64,000 bases of DNA from Hyphomicrobiales bacterium (GTDB taxonomy: Bacteria > Pseudomonadota > Alphaproteobacteria > Rhizobiales > Phreatobacteraceae). Under the pieces are notes generated by a model that saw only the letters and a program-made list of their open reading frames with translations, made no database searches and was not told where the DNA came from. The translations under genes were made by a program, and so were the position numbers. The stretch is from positions 1 through 64,000 of the forward strand of contig JAFKKV010000021.1 in assembly GCA_017304475.1 (NCBI GenBank). The letters run 5' to 3'. Shown here piece after piece: positions 1 to 9,008 of this stretch; the stretch's first letter is position 1; the number at the start of each line of letters is the position of its first letter.

Positions 1-477
<477 letters not shown>

Positions 478-607
478 GATGACGCCGCTGCGGCCGGGAT
501 TTGGCCCGTGGTGTGAGGGGTAAAGCGGGGCGTCGGCGTGCGGCAAAAATCCGGTAGCTTTTTCGACATTGCAAATCATGCGATGAATCAAATGCTTATT
601 CGGATGA
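478..607 (+). promoter_or_regulatory. CRISPR leader
   Basis: The 130 bases between cas2 and the first repeat are less GC-rich than the surroundings, especially the last 60 bases (TTTTTCGACATTGCAAATCA and an AATGCTTATT stretch). Position next to the first intact repeat and this AT-richness are the usual signs of the leader, which carries the array promoter and the integration signals. The exact promoter and any IHF site were not determined. Confidence 0.75.
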
Positions 608-2771
608 GGGTGCCCCGCCTGCGCGGGGATGAACCGATCCTGGCATCAGCGATCGCAGCGTCGACACTGGGTGCCCCGCCTGCGCGGGGATGAACCGAAA
701 TCCTTGCTCGAAACTTTGCCTTCGGTGACGGGTGCCCCGCCTGCGCGGGGATGAACCGAAATTAAGGGTGCCCGCGTTGTCCCCCTGAAAGGGTGCCCCG
801 CCTGCGCGGGGATGAACCGCGATTGACCTTGCGCGCCGGCTCGGCATGTCCGGGTGCCCCGCCTGCGCGGGGATGAACCGGTCGCGGAGACGGGGCCGCG
901 CAGGTTGAGCACGGGTGCCCCGCCTGCGCGGGGATGAACCGTTTTTGAGAATGACGGCCCCGCTATAGGTGCCGGGTGCCCCGCCTGCGCGGGGATGAAC
1001 CGGCACGGCACCGGCAACCGCGTTGAGTGGTGGAGGGTGCCCCGCCTGCGCGGGGATGAACCGAAAGCGGGCGCGATCGCCGGCGCCGAACCCGGGGGTG
1101 CCCCGCCTGCGCGGGGATGAACCGCGCAACGCGCGAGCGAGGCGCAGGCGGCGGAGGGGTGCCCCGCCTGCGCGGGGATGAACCGCTCGTCACCGACCCC
1201 AGCAATTGGGAACTGGTGGGTGCCCCGCCTGCGCGGGGATGAACCGGTGGGTCCGGAACTGGCCAGCGATGCGCTGGAGGGTGCCCCGCCTGCGCGGGGA
1301 TGAACCGGAACCCGCCCGAGGCCGTCGCGCTCGCCAGATGGGTGCCCCGCCTGCGCGGGGATGAACCGCCCGCGCCACGCAGGGAGGCGGGAATGGGTGA
1401 GGGTGCCCCGCCTGCGCGGGGATGAACCGTCCATGCCGTCGCTCTACTGGGCCTGGCGTCTGGGTGCCCCGCCTGCGCGGGGATGAACCGGATCTACGTC
1501 GCATCGTCCTGGCGAAACCCCAGGGTGCCCCGCCTGCGCGGGGACGAACCGCCGACGGCCGCCGGCCTCGCGATCGCGGCCGAGGGTGCCCCGCCTGCGC
1601 GGGGATGAACCGACACCGGCTTCGGCACCAAGCGCGAAGCGCTCGGGTGCCCCGCCTGCGCGGGGATGAACCGACACTCGCATCACCGCCGCTTCCGATG
1701 GTCGCGGGTGCCCCGCCTGCGCGGGGATGGACCGGGCGCAGCCGGCGCCGGCATCCGGAATTACCTGGGTGCCCCGCCTGCGCGGGGATGAACCGCTCAA
1801 CCGGGTCGACGACAAGATCCAGCGCGTGGGTGCCCCGCCTGCGCGGGGATGAACCGGCGATCCGCGTGCGGCTCGCCGAGGACATTATGGGTGCCCCGCC
1901 TGCGCGGGGATGAACCGATTCCGGCGACGTCGGCCAGATCGCGCTCGACGGGTGCCCCGCCTGCGCGGGGATGAACCGTCACATTTGATCTGACGACCGT
2001 TCAGACGTTGGGGTGCCCCGCAAGCCCGGGGATGAACCGGGCGTCGGGCACAGACTTTTTTGGGGCATCTTGTGTGCCCCGCCTGCGCGGGGATGAACCG
2101 CTACAGCAGCGCATCGCCGTCATGGGCGAGGCGTGTGCCCCGCCTGCGCGGGGATGAACCGGCCGAGTTCAGGACGCGGAACCCATCCCAGGCGTGTGCC
2201 CCGCCTGCGCGGGGATGAACCGCATTATATGGTGGATATTGAGACGACCGGCACGTGTGCCCCGCCTGCGCGGGGATGAACCGGCCCAACGTCCGAGCAG
2301 GTCAAAGCCGCCGCCGTGTGCCCCGCCTGCGCGGGGATGAACCGGGCTGGGCGGCTCGCGTCAATGGCGTGCGCGCGTGTGCCCCGCCTGCGCGGGGATG
2401 GACCGCTTATCAATCCGTCCTTGCGGCCGGTGACCGAGTGTGCCCCGCCTGCGCGGGGATGGGCCGGATGCGCCGCCCGCCGTGCTGCCGGCGTGGCTGT
2501 GTGCCCCGCCTGCGCGGGGATGGACCGGTGCTGCCGCCGGCCCCCGGCTTCCAGGACATGTGTGCCCCGCCTGCGCGGGCATGAACCGCCGCCAGGAGGC
2601 CGCGCAGTGGCGCGACCGGCGTGTGCCCCGCCTGCGCGGGGATGAACCGAAATCGACGCCGATAGCGTACGAAGCGACGCAGTGTGCCCCGCCTGCGCGG
2701 GGATGAATCGGCCGCGAGCGGCTGGGTAACCCTGAGCGCCGCGTGTACCCCGCCTGCGCGGGGATGAATAC
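608..2771 (+). CRISPR. Type I-E CRISPR array, 36 repeats and 35 spacers, two repeat variants
   Basis: 29-bp repeats recur with an exact 61-bp period from 608 to 2743, so every spacer is 32 bp. The repeat ends GATGAACCG and holds a CCCCGC/GCGGGG stem around a CTGC loop, typical of type I-E, processed by Cas6e. The first 24 repeats (608-2039) begin GGGTGCC; the last 12 (2072-2771) begin GTGTGCC. Repeat 24 at 2011 has a damaged loop/stem (CGCAAGCCCG in place of CGCCTGCGCG). Other variants: 1523 (GACGAACCG), 1706, 2377 and 2499 (GATGGACCG), 2438 (GATGGGCCG), 2560 (GCATGAACCG), 2682 (GATGAATCG). The terminal repeat at 2743 is degenerate (GTGTACC start, ATGAATAC end). Orientation follows from the leader at the left and decay at the right. 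No duplicated spacer was noticed by eye. Confidence 0.98.
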
Positions 2772-3056
2772 GTCCCTCTATCGGTCGCAACTCGCCTGCC
2801 GTATCGTTGATTTCGCGGTGTCGCGGTTCTTGCTCTGCAACTCCTGGATCCCCTTCCCCTCGCTTCGCTCGGCCGGGGATGACGTCGTGGTTCTCGCGCG
2901 CGCCTGGGCCGACGAAGCCTTCCCGCCGGGGCGCCTCGGTCGGCTCGTCCTTTCCCGCGCGCGGCAGGTTTGCGTCAAATTGTGCCGCAAAGAGCTGCAA
3001 ATCGCTTAAAGGATGGGCAGAAGCGGGCGGTGAGCGCCCGTCCCAAGGCCCGCGCG
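2772..3056. other. Gap between array and MFS gene
   Basis: No gene was recognised in these 285 bases. A stretch at about 2847-2884 (CTGGATCCCCTTCCCCTCGC, then a CGGCCGGGGATGAC segment) can pair CCCC with GGGG and looks like a dispersed intergenic repeat, but only one copy is present in the window. The promoter of the following transporter gene should lie here; no convincing -35/-10 pair was picked. Confidence 0.4.
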
Positions 3057-4247
3057 ATGACCGACCAGTCGATTCCCTTGCGCCACGATGCCCAGGTCAT
3101 GAGCCTGATCAGCGCGGCGCATTTCTCCAGCCACTTCTTCCAGCTGGTTCTGCCGCCGCTGTTCCCGGTGCTGAAGGTGGCCTTCGGGGTGAGCTATACC
3201 GAGCTCGGCTTCGTCATGGCGGTGTTCTTCGCCGCGTCGGGCCTCGGCCAGGTGGCGGCCGGCTTCCTGGTCGACCGGTTCGGGCCGCAGCGCATCCTGC
3301 CGATCGGCATCGCGCTTCTGGCCGGCGGCATGCTGGTGGTCGGCCTCGTGCCCCATTACGGCGTGCTGCTGCCGGCGGCGGCCTTGTCGGGGCTCGGCAA
3401 CAGCGTGTTCCACCCGGCTGATTATTCCATCATCACCGCGCGCATCTCGCCGCAGCGGATCGGCCGGGCCTATAGCGCACATACCGTGATGGGCACGCTC
3501 GGCTGGGCGGCAGCTCCGGTCACCACGCTGGCGCTGGCCCAGCAGTTCGGCTGGCAGACCGCGCTCATCCAGCTCGGCCTTGCCGGCCTCGTGCTGGCGG
3601 CGATCGTGGCGCTCGGCCATCGCCAGCTCAAGGTCGCGCCGGCGCCGCGCCCGGCGCATCATGAGGCGGCGCCGGCCTGGCAGATGCTGCTGACGGGGCC
3701 GATCATCGCCTGCCTCGTCTATTTCACCTTGCTGGCCATCGCCCAGGCCGGTTCGCAGAGCTTCCTGCCGAGCCTGTTGCCGCTGACCCAGGGCATTTCG
3801 GCCGCCGCCGCCGTCACCGCGACGACCGTCTATCTGATCGGCAGCGCGCTCGGCTCGTTCTCGGGCGGTTTCCTGGCCGATCTCACCCCCAATCACGAGC
3901 GGGTCGTCGGCTTCGGGCTTGCCGCGGCGGCGCTGCTCAGCCTCGTGCTCGGCTTCGTCCATTTGCCCGGGCCGGCGCTGCTGGCGGTGACCGGGCTCGC
4001 CGGCTTCCTGACCGGCTCGACCATCCCCTCGCGCGACATGCTGGTGCGCGGCGCGGCGCCGGCCGGCGCGGTCGGCACCGTCTTCGGTTTCGTCTATTCC
4101 GGGCTCGATCTCGGCTCGGTGGTCGCCCCGGTCGCGATCGGCGCCTTCATCGACCATGGCGCGGCCGATCTCGCCTTCGTCTTCATCGCCTCGGCCCTGA
4201 TGATCACGGTGATCAGCGCACTGATCGTCAAGCGGATGCAGCGATAG
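3057..4247 (+). CDS. MFS transporter, fosmidomycin-resistance (Fsr)-like
   Basis: This 396-residue hydrophobic protein has about 12 predicted membrane helices and the N-terminal pattern SAAHFSSHFFQLVLPPLFP followed by GFLVDRFGP (motif A region, loop 2-3). It resembles the fosmidomycin resistance branch of the Major Facilitator Superfamily, proton-driven inner-membrane exporters. The ATG at 3057 (MTDQSIPLRHDAQVMSLIS) gives a normal length. An upstream in-frame start at 2970 would add 29 polar residues and is less likely. It is transcribed away from the CRISPR array and converges on the TctC gene, with a stem-loop between them. The substrate cannot be told from sequence. Confidence 0.85.
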   Translation: MTDQSIPLRHDAQVMSLISAAHFSSHFFQLVLPPLFPVLKVAFGVSYTELGFVMAVFFAASGLGQVAAGFLVDRFGPQRILPIGIALLAGGMLVVGLVPHYGVLLPAAALSGLGNSVFHPADYSIITARISPQRIGRAYSAHTVMGTLGWAAAPVTTLALAQQFGWQTALIQLGLAGLVLAAIVALGHRQLKVAPAPRPAHHEAAPAWQMLLTGPIIACLVYFTLLAIAQAGSQSFLPSLLPLTQGISAAAAVTATTVYLIGSALGSFSGGFLADLTPNHERVVGFGLAAAALLSLVLGFVHLPGPALLAVTGLAGFLTGSTIPSRDMLVRGAAPAGAVGTVFGFVYSGLDLGSVVAPVAIGAFIDHGAADLAFVFIASALMITVISALIVKRMQR

Positions 4248-4274
4248 AGCCCGCGCCGGCGGCCGGGGCCTGGC

Positions 4275-4299
4275 GCCGGTGACTTTCGCGGTCACCGGC
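4275..4299. terminator. Stem-loop between convergent genes
   Basis: A perfect 9-bp inverted repeat, GCCGGTGAC and GTCACCGGC, separated by 7 bases, lies between the stops of the MFS gene (4247) and the leftward TctC gene (4342). Its position suggests a bidirectional terminator, although no long T-run follows on either strand. Confidence 0.5.
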
Positions 4300-4341
4300 A
4301 TCCAAGCGACGCCCCGCGTCGCGCGATGAATGGACCCACCC

Positions 4342-5340
4342 TCACTCCGAGCGGATGTTGAGCGAGCGGATCAGCGGGATCCAGGTCTGGTCTTCCTTTT
4401 CCAGATAGGCGCGGAACTCGGCCTGCGTCATCGGCGCCGACTGGGCGCCGAGCGCCAGGTAGCGGCTCTTCACCGAGGGGTCGTTCAGCACCTTGATCAC
4501 CGCCTGGTGCAGAAGAGCAATGACTGCGTCGGGCGTCTTGGCCGGCGCCATCAGGCCGGTGAAGGTCTGGCCGTCGAAGACGGGATAGCCGAGCTCGGTG
4601 AAGGTCGGCACGTCCGGCAGATCGGCGAGCCGGGTCGAGCCGGTCACCGCCAGAGCGCGGGTGCGGTTGTCCTTCAGGAAGGGCAGGGCGACCGAGATCT
4701 GGTCGAGATTGAACTGGACATGGCCGCCGACCAGGTCGTTGGTCGCCGGCGCATTGCCGCGATATTGCACGGTCATCCATTTCGCCCCGAGCTTGGACTG
4801 CATCAGCTCGGACAGGAGGTGATTGGTGGTGCCGGGGCCGGGCGAGGCCATGGTCAGGGGCGGCTGGCGGGTGCGGACGAGGTTCAGGAACTCGGCGAAG
4901 GTCTTGGCCGGCAGATCCGGGTGCACCTGCAGGACCAGCGGCGTCAGCGTCACCGTGCTGACCGGGATGAAGTCGCGCCGCCATTCATAGGCCCGCCTGG
5001 CGCCCATTTCCGGCGCGAACAGGATCGGGCCATTGGCGCCGATCAGAAGCGTGTAGCCATCGGGCTCCGCCTTCGCGACGGTCTCGCTGCCGAGCAGGCC
5101 GCCGGCGCCCGGCTTGTTCTCGATGACGAAGGGCTGGCCGAGTTCCTGCTGCAGCTTTTCCGCCAGGATGCGGGCCGCGACGTCGACATTGCCGCCGGCG
5201 GCATAGGGCACGATCAGCCGCACCGCGCGGGTCGGCCAGGTCTGCGGCGGTGTCGATGTCTGGGACTGGGCCTTGGCGGCGGTCAGTCCGGTGGCGGTCA
5301 GCGCGAGCGCCGATATCACGGCAAGAGCCAGTTTCCGCAT
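4342..5340 (-). CDS. TctC-family periplasmic binding protein (BugT), solitary
   Basis: This 332-residue protein has a classic signal peptide (MRKLALAVISALALTATGLT, cleavage near AKA-QS) and the tripartite tricarboxylate receptor pattern: WPTRAVRLIVPYAAGGNVD near residue 37, then IENKPGAGG. These Bug proteins bind carboxylates in the periplasm. The ATG at 5340 has GGGAGAAAC upstream as ribosome site. It is the last gene of a leftward operon with an amidohydrolase, flavin reductase, RidA, hydratase and FAH-type hydrolase, so its ligand may be the substrate or an intermediate of that pathway. No TctA or TctB gene accompanies it, so it must borrow membrane partners (a complete tctCBA set lies at 22.9-25.8 kb) or act as a sensor-type receptor. 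Confidence 0.9.
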   Translation of the reverse strand: MRKLALAVISALALTATGLTAAKAQSQTSTPPQTWPTRAVRLIVPYAAGGNVDVAARILAEKLQQELGQPFVIENKPGAGGLLGSETVAKAEPDGYTLLIGANGPILFAPEMGARRAYEWRRDFIPVSTVTLTPLVLQVHPDLPAKTFAEFLNLVRTRQPPLTMASPGPGTTNHLLSELMQSKLGAKWMTVQYRGNAPATNDLVGGHVQFNLDQISVALPFLKDNRTRALAVTGSTRLADLPDVPTFTELGYPVFDGQTFTGLMAPAKTPDAVIALLHQAVIKVLNDPSVKSRYLALGAQSAPMTQAEFRAYLEKEDQTWIPLIRSLNIRSE

Positions 5341-5375
5341 GTGTTTCTCCCGATGGTCTGTTGTTGTTGTCGTGA

Positions 5376-6245
5376 TCAGGCAAAACCGAAGAAGCGCGCG
5401 GGATTGTCGACCAGGATGGCCTGGCGCTCCGCGTCGTCGGTGGTGGCCCGGAACAGGAAGTCGAGCAGCGCGCCCTCGTTGGGCGGCTGTTTGGTCGAGA
5501 CCGGATGCGGCCAGTCGCTGCCCCAGACGATGCGGTCGGGGGCGGCCTCGATCAGCGCACGCACGACGGGGATGACATCGTCCCAGGGCGCGCCTGATTT
5601 CGAGACCTTTTCGGTCAGCGACAGCATGACCCAGACATTGCCGCGCTTCAGTAGCTCCAGGACCTTGGCGAGGCTCGGATCGGCCCGCCCCAGCGTCGGA
5701 TCGGGCCGGCCCATATGGTCGATCAGCAAGGGCACGTCGAGCCGCTCGAAATCGGCGATATTGCCGATGACGCCCTCGACCTCCGGCTGCAGCTTCGCAT
5801 ACCAACCGAGCTCGCGGATGCGCGCCAGCGAACGCTCGAACTGGGCTTTGTCGAAGGCGATGCCGAGGCCCTGGCGGGTGAAGCGGGCACCCTTGACGCC
5901 GGCCCGGTCGAGTTCGTCGAGATAGGCGTCGCTCCGGTCGGCGAAGACGGCGGCATTGGCGCAGCCGCGATAATTCGGCCCGGCGATCTTCAATCCGTCG
6001 AGCGTCACGGCGTGGTCGCCGCCATAGGTGGTCGGCTGGACGATGACGCCGCGCGTGATGCCGAGCGTCGCATGCAGCTTCAGGGCGGTGTCGATGGTGG
6101 CGGTCGGCATTTCATAGACCGCGCCCGGCCGGACCGGATAGCGATCGGCCGGCCCCAGCACGTGGAACTGGCTGTCGCAACTGAGCGGCGGCAGCGGCCG
6201 GGCCGGTGCCCGCGGGTTCGGGTCGAAGGGCAGATAGGTCGGCAT
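5376..6245 (-). CDS. COG3618 amidohydrolase (PDC-lactonase/LigI-like)
   Basis: This 289-residue TIM-barrel amidohydrolase matches the 2-pyrone-4,6-dicarboxylate hydrolase-like group: it begins with CDSQFHVLGPADRYP at about residue 23, has a mid-barrel LLIDHMGRPDP segment, and ends with IVWGSDWPHP and DNPARFFGF. The usual N-terminal HxH metal motif reads QFH here; the first His is replaced by Gln. LigI itself is reported to work without a bound divalent metal, so this does not imply inactivity. The ATG at 6245 opens MPTYLPFDPNP. It sits mid-operon between the flavin reductase and the TctC gene, and probably hydrolyses a lactone or cyclic intermediate of the aromatic or heterocyclic pathway encoded here. 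The substrate is inferred only from family. Confidence 0.85.
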   Translation of the reverse strand: MPTYLPFDPNPRAPARPLPPLSCDSQFHVLGPADRYPVRPGAVYEMPTATIDTALKLHATLGITRGVIVQPTTYGGDHAVTLDGLKIAGPNYRGCANAAVFADRSDAYLDELDRAGVKGARFTRQGLGIAFDKAQFERSLARIRELGWYAKLQPEVEGVIGNIADFERLDVPLLIDHMGRPDPTLGRADPSLAKVLELLKRGNVWVMLSLTEKVSKSGAPWDDVIPVVRALIEAAPDRIVWGSDWPHPVSTKQPPNEGALLDFLFRATTDDAERQAILVDNPARFFGFA

Positions 6246-6286
6246 GATCGGCGCGCGCTCCCGGTCGTTCAGGATTTCTTGGTTGT

Positions 6287-6919
6287 TCAGGATTTCGAGG
6301 TCTGGTGGATGGCGGCCATGGTGACGATGTCGCCGAGCGTGGCGTAGTTCGGTCCGGCGAGCCGGCAGATCGGGTCGAGCCGGCGCGTGTCCACCTTGCC
6401 GTCGGCCATCAGGCCGTCGCGCAAGTGGAAGGACAGGACCTCGCCGACCAGCAGGCGGCTGCGCGTCTCGCCGAATTCGATGCAATGGCGCAGCCGGCAT
6501 TCCATCGCGACCGGCGCGATGGTCAACCTGGGCACGCGGACATTGAGGCCGGAGCGCGTCTCCAGGCCGAGCACCTCGACCTCGCTCACCTCGGGCGGGT
6601 GTTCGACGGCGCTGTCATGCACCTGGGCGATCAGCGGCCGGTCGGCGATATGCACGACGAACTCCTCGCTCGCCATGATGTTCTTCGCGGTGTCCTTGTA
6701 GACCCCCGCCTTCTGCCCGACGCTGATCGCCAGCATGGGCGGTTTCGGCGAGACGAAGGTGAAATGGCTGAACGGCGCGAGATTGACCGTGCCGGTGGCC
6801 GAAACCGTGGTCACCCAGGCGATCGGCCGGGGCACGACGAGCCCGGTCAGCAGGCGGTAGCAGGCTTCGGCCGCGAGGTCTTTCGCCTGGATGTCGAGTG
6901 TCGGCGCTGGCGTCGTCAT
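6287..6919 (-). CDS. Flavin reductase-like (DIM6/NTAB) domain protein
   Basis: This 210-residue protein has the flavin-reductase split-barrel pattern: ACYRLLTGLVVPRPIAWVTT near residue 17, NLAPFSHFTFVSPKPPMLAI, and a KDTAKNI segment. This family binds FMN or FAD. Members supply reduced flavin to two-component monooxygenases, and the longer DIM6/NTAB type is often found alone in catabolic operons. The ATG (6917-6919) overlaps the stop of the preceding RidA gene in an ATGA arrangement, indicating translational coupling. No partner monooxygenase lies in this operon, so its electron acceptor is unknown. Confidence 0.85.
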   Translation of the reverse strand: MTTPAPTLDIQAKDLAAEACYRLLTGLVVPRPIAWVTTVSATGTVNLAPFSHFTFVSPKPPMLAISVGQKAGVYKDTAKNIMASEEFVVHIADRPLIAQVHDSAVEHPPEVSEVEVLGLETRSGLNVRVPRLTIAPVAMECRLRHCIEFGETRSRLLVGEVLSFHLRDGLMADGKVDTRRLDPICRLAGPNYATLGDIVTMAAIHQTSKS

Positions 6920-7302
6920 CCGCCGATCACCGCCATGAAATCGCATTGGATCAGCTTGCCGCCGTCGAGATCCGCCTTCATCGCCTGGCGCACCGGTCGC
7001 GTCGCCGGATCCGGGAACATGGCGAGCCATTCTTTGTTGACCGCCTCGCGCTGGCTGCGATCGGTCATCCACACGGTGACCTTGACGATGTCGTCGGTCG
7101 AGCCGCCGCCCGCCGCCATGATCGCGCGGATATGGCTGAACATCAGCGCGCATTGCGCTTCCAGCGTCGGCGCCGGGCTGCCGGTCGCCGGATCGAGGCC
7201 ATAGACGATGCCCGACATCAGGATATTGCCGAGCCGGCAAGCCGCGGGGATCGGGTTCTTGTGGCCGAAACCCTCGACATAGATGCTCTGGCGCTTGGTC
7301 AT
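6916..7302 (-). CDS. RidA/YjgF family protein (putative enamine/imine deaminase)
   Basis: This 128-residue protein has the trimeric RidA-fold pattern: IPAACRLGNILMSGIVYGLDP and, near the middle, MFSHIRAIMAAGGGSTDDIVKVTVW. RidA proteins hydrolyse enamine or imine intermediates to keto acids and ammonia. In meta-cleavage pathways for amino-aromatics a RidA homologue serves as 2-aminomuconate deaminase. It lies between a hydratase and a flavin reductase; the next gene overlaps by 4 bases. Together with the FAH-type and HpaH-like enzymes this suggests breakdown of an aminated ring-cleavage product, but no ring-cleaving dioxygenase is present in the operon. Confidence 0.88.
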   Translation of the reverse strand: MTKRQSIYVEGFGHKNPIPAACRLGNILMSGIVYGLDPATGSPAPTLEAQCALMFSHIRAIMAAGGGSTDDIVKVTVWMTDRSQREAVNKEWLAMFPDPATRPVRQAMKADLDGGKLIQCDFMAVIGG

Positions 7303-7312
7303 CGGGTCGCCT

Positions 7313-8116
7313 TCAGGTGAAGTGGCAGGAAACGGTGCCGAACGGACCGTAATCGGCGTGGATCGTGTCGCCCTTCCGGCAATCGACCGGCCGGATGAAC
7401 GAGCCGGACAGGATGACCTGGCCGGGTTCCAGCGAAACGCCATGGGAGCCGAGCTTGTTGGCGAGCCAGACAATGCCGTTGGCGGGATTGTTGAGCACGC
7501 CGGCGGCAACCCCGGTCTCCTCGATCTGGCCGTTGCGCGAGAAGATCACCGAGAGCCAGCGCAGATCCGCTTCCATCGGCTTGAACGGCCGGCCGCCGAT
7601 GACGATGCCGCAATTGGCGGCATTGTCGGCGATGGTGTCGACCACCTTGCGGGTCGCCTTGGTCTCGCCGTCGACCCGCTCGATGCGCGCATCCAGGATC
7701 TCGATCGCCGGCACGACATAGTCGGTGGCGTTGAGCACGTCGAAGATCGTGCAGTCGGGCCCGCTGATCCGGTCCTTCAGGATAAAGGCGAGCTCGGCCT
7801 CGGCGCGCAATTGCACGAACCGGTCGCTCGCGATCTCGCCGCCGTCGCGGAAGAACATGTCGTCGAGCAGCACGCCATAGTCGGGCTCGTTGATATTGAC
7901 GGCGTTCTGCATGGCCTTGGAGGTCAGGCCGATCTTGTGGCCCTTGATCCGCCGGCCGGCCGCGACCTTCAGGTCGATCCAGGCGCTCTGCACCCGGTAG
8001 GCATCGTCGATGGTCATGCCGGGATGGGCGAGGCTCAATTGCCTGATCTGCCTGCCCGTGCGCTCGGCCTCCTCGAGGCGGCGCGCGGCGTCTTGGATCT
8101 GGTCTTGCGACAGCAT
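7313..8116 (-). CDS. HpaH/MhpD-type 2-oxo-alkenoate hydratase
   Basis: This 267-residue protein has the exact length of 2-oxo-hept-3-ene-1,7-dioate hydratase (HpaH). It shows the family signatures GRRIKGHKIGLTSKAMQ near residue 53, a YGVLLDDMFF segment, ELAFILKD (metal-binding acidic cluster around residue 105) and C-terminal GSFIRPVDCRKGDTIHADYG. The enzyme adds water to a 2-hydroxy-alkadienoate made by ring cleavage. It is 10 bases from the RidA gene and 34 bases downstream of the FAH-family gene, so all are one transcript. HpaH versus the related MhpD/XylJ or 4-oxalocrotonate decarboxylase branch cannot be settled by eye; HpaH is favoured by length and pattern. Confidence 0.87.
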   Translation of the reverse strand: MLSQDQIQDAARRLEEAERTGRQIRQLSLAHPGMTIDDAYRVQSAWIDLKVAAGRRIKGHKIGLTSKAMQNAVNINEPDYGVLLDDMFFRDGGEIASDRFVQLRAEAELAFILKDRISGPDCTIFDVLNATDYVVPAIEILDARIERVDGETKATRKVVDTIADNAANCGIVIGGRPFKPMEADLRWLSVIFSRNGQIEETGVAAGVLNNPANGIVWLANKLGSHGVSLEPGQVILSGSFIRPVDCRKGDTIHADYGPFGTVSCHFT

Positions 8117-8150
8117 GGAGATGGTCCGTTCGCTCGGGAAAAAATCGCGA

Positions 8151-9008
8151 TCAGGCTTCGTCGGCCACGCCGTTGCGGAGCGTGCCGATGCCGGGCACCT
8201 CGACCTCGACGATATCGCCGGGCACCAGCCATTTCGGCGGATCGAAGCGCACGCCGGCACCCGTCGGCGTTCCCGTGACGATCATGTCGCCGGGTTTCAG
8301 GGTGGCGAAGGTCGAGAGATAGGCGATCAGATAGTCGAACGGGAACATCAGGCGACGGGTCGTGTCGTGCTGGCGCACCTCGCCGTTCACCCGCGTCGTC
8401 AGTTCGAGCGGCTGGGCGGGATCGAGCTCGTCCGATGTGACGATCCAGGGCCCGATGGCGCCCGAGCGATCGAAGTTCTTGCCCTGGGTGACGTTGAACT
8501 TGGCATGGTGCAGCCAGTCGCGGACGCTGCCTTCGTTGCAAAGGGTCAGTCCGAAGATATGGTCGAGCGCGCTCTCGCGCGGGATGTGGCGGCCGCCCTT
8601 GCCGATCACCATGACGATCTCGCCCTCGTAATCGAGCTGCGCGGAGACCCTGGGCCGTTCCAGCGCCACACCATGGCCGACAAAGGAGCTGGGGGTACGG
8701 CAGAACAGGCTCGGATAGCTCTGCAGGGCCGAGTTGTCTTTGTATTCGGCATTGCGATCGGCATAGTTGACGCCGATGCACCAGATCTTTTCCGGTGCGA
8801 CGATCGGGATCATCAGCTCGACATCGGCGAGCGCGTGATCGGCTGTGGCGCCCTGGGCGGTCTCGCGCAAGAGGCCGCCGGCGCCGGCGGCGATGGCATC
8901 GCGCAGCGTGGCGAATTGCGGCAGCCGCCGCCCGAGATCGACAAGGCCCGTACCGACAACCGCGCCGAAACGCTCGGCGCCGCCGAGCCGGAAGCTCGCA
9001 AGCTTCAT
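8151..9008 (-). CDS. Fumarylacetoacetate hydrolase (FAH) family protein
   Basis: This 285-residue protein has the FAH fold signatures: WCIGVNYADRNAEY near residue 82, the metal-binding acidic residues in QLDYEGEIVMVIGK, WLHHAKFNVTQGKNFDRSGA and the closing GDMIVTGTPTGAG. FAH members hydrolyse or decarboxylate 2-oxo acids; in homoprotocatechuate pathways HpaG of this family isomerises/decarboxylates before HpaH acts. The start ATG at 9008 has GGGAGGATTGTC upstream. It is the promoter-proximal gene of a six-gene leftward operon, divergent from an IclR regulator. The operator-like palindrome at 9105-9119 lies about 100 bases upstream. Confidence 0.88.
   Translation of the reverse strand: MKLASFRLGGAERFGAVVGTGLVDLGRRLPQFATLRDAIAAGAGGLLRETAQGATADHALADVELMIPIVAPEKIWCIGVNYADRNAEYKDNSALQSYPSLFCRTPSSFVGHGVALERPRVSAQLDYEGEIVMVIGKGGRHIPRESALDHIFGLTLCNEGSVRDWLHHAKFNVTQGKNFDRSGAIGPWIVTSDELDPAQPLELTTRVNGEVRQHDTTRRLMFPFDYLIAYLSTFATLKPGDMIVTGTPTGAGVRFDPPKWLVPGDIVEVEVPGIGTLRNGVADEA

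Noticed and set aside
596-1982. Long Arg/Pro/Gly-rich reading frames across the CRISPR array on both strands
   Set aside because: They repeat every 61 bases with RFIPAQAGHP / GSSPRRRGT-like units, which is only the translated CRISPR repeat.
2101-3000. Similar frames in the second array block and the gap after it
   Set aside because: Same cause; none has a ribosome site or independent family match.
3006-4301. 431-codon minus-strand frame opposite the MFS gene
   Set aside because: Arg/Asp/Glu/His-rich shadow of a high-GC coding sequence; the plus strand has clear transporter motifs.
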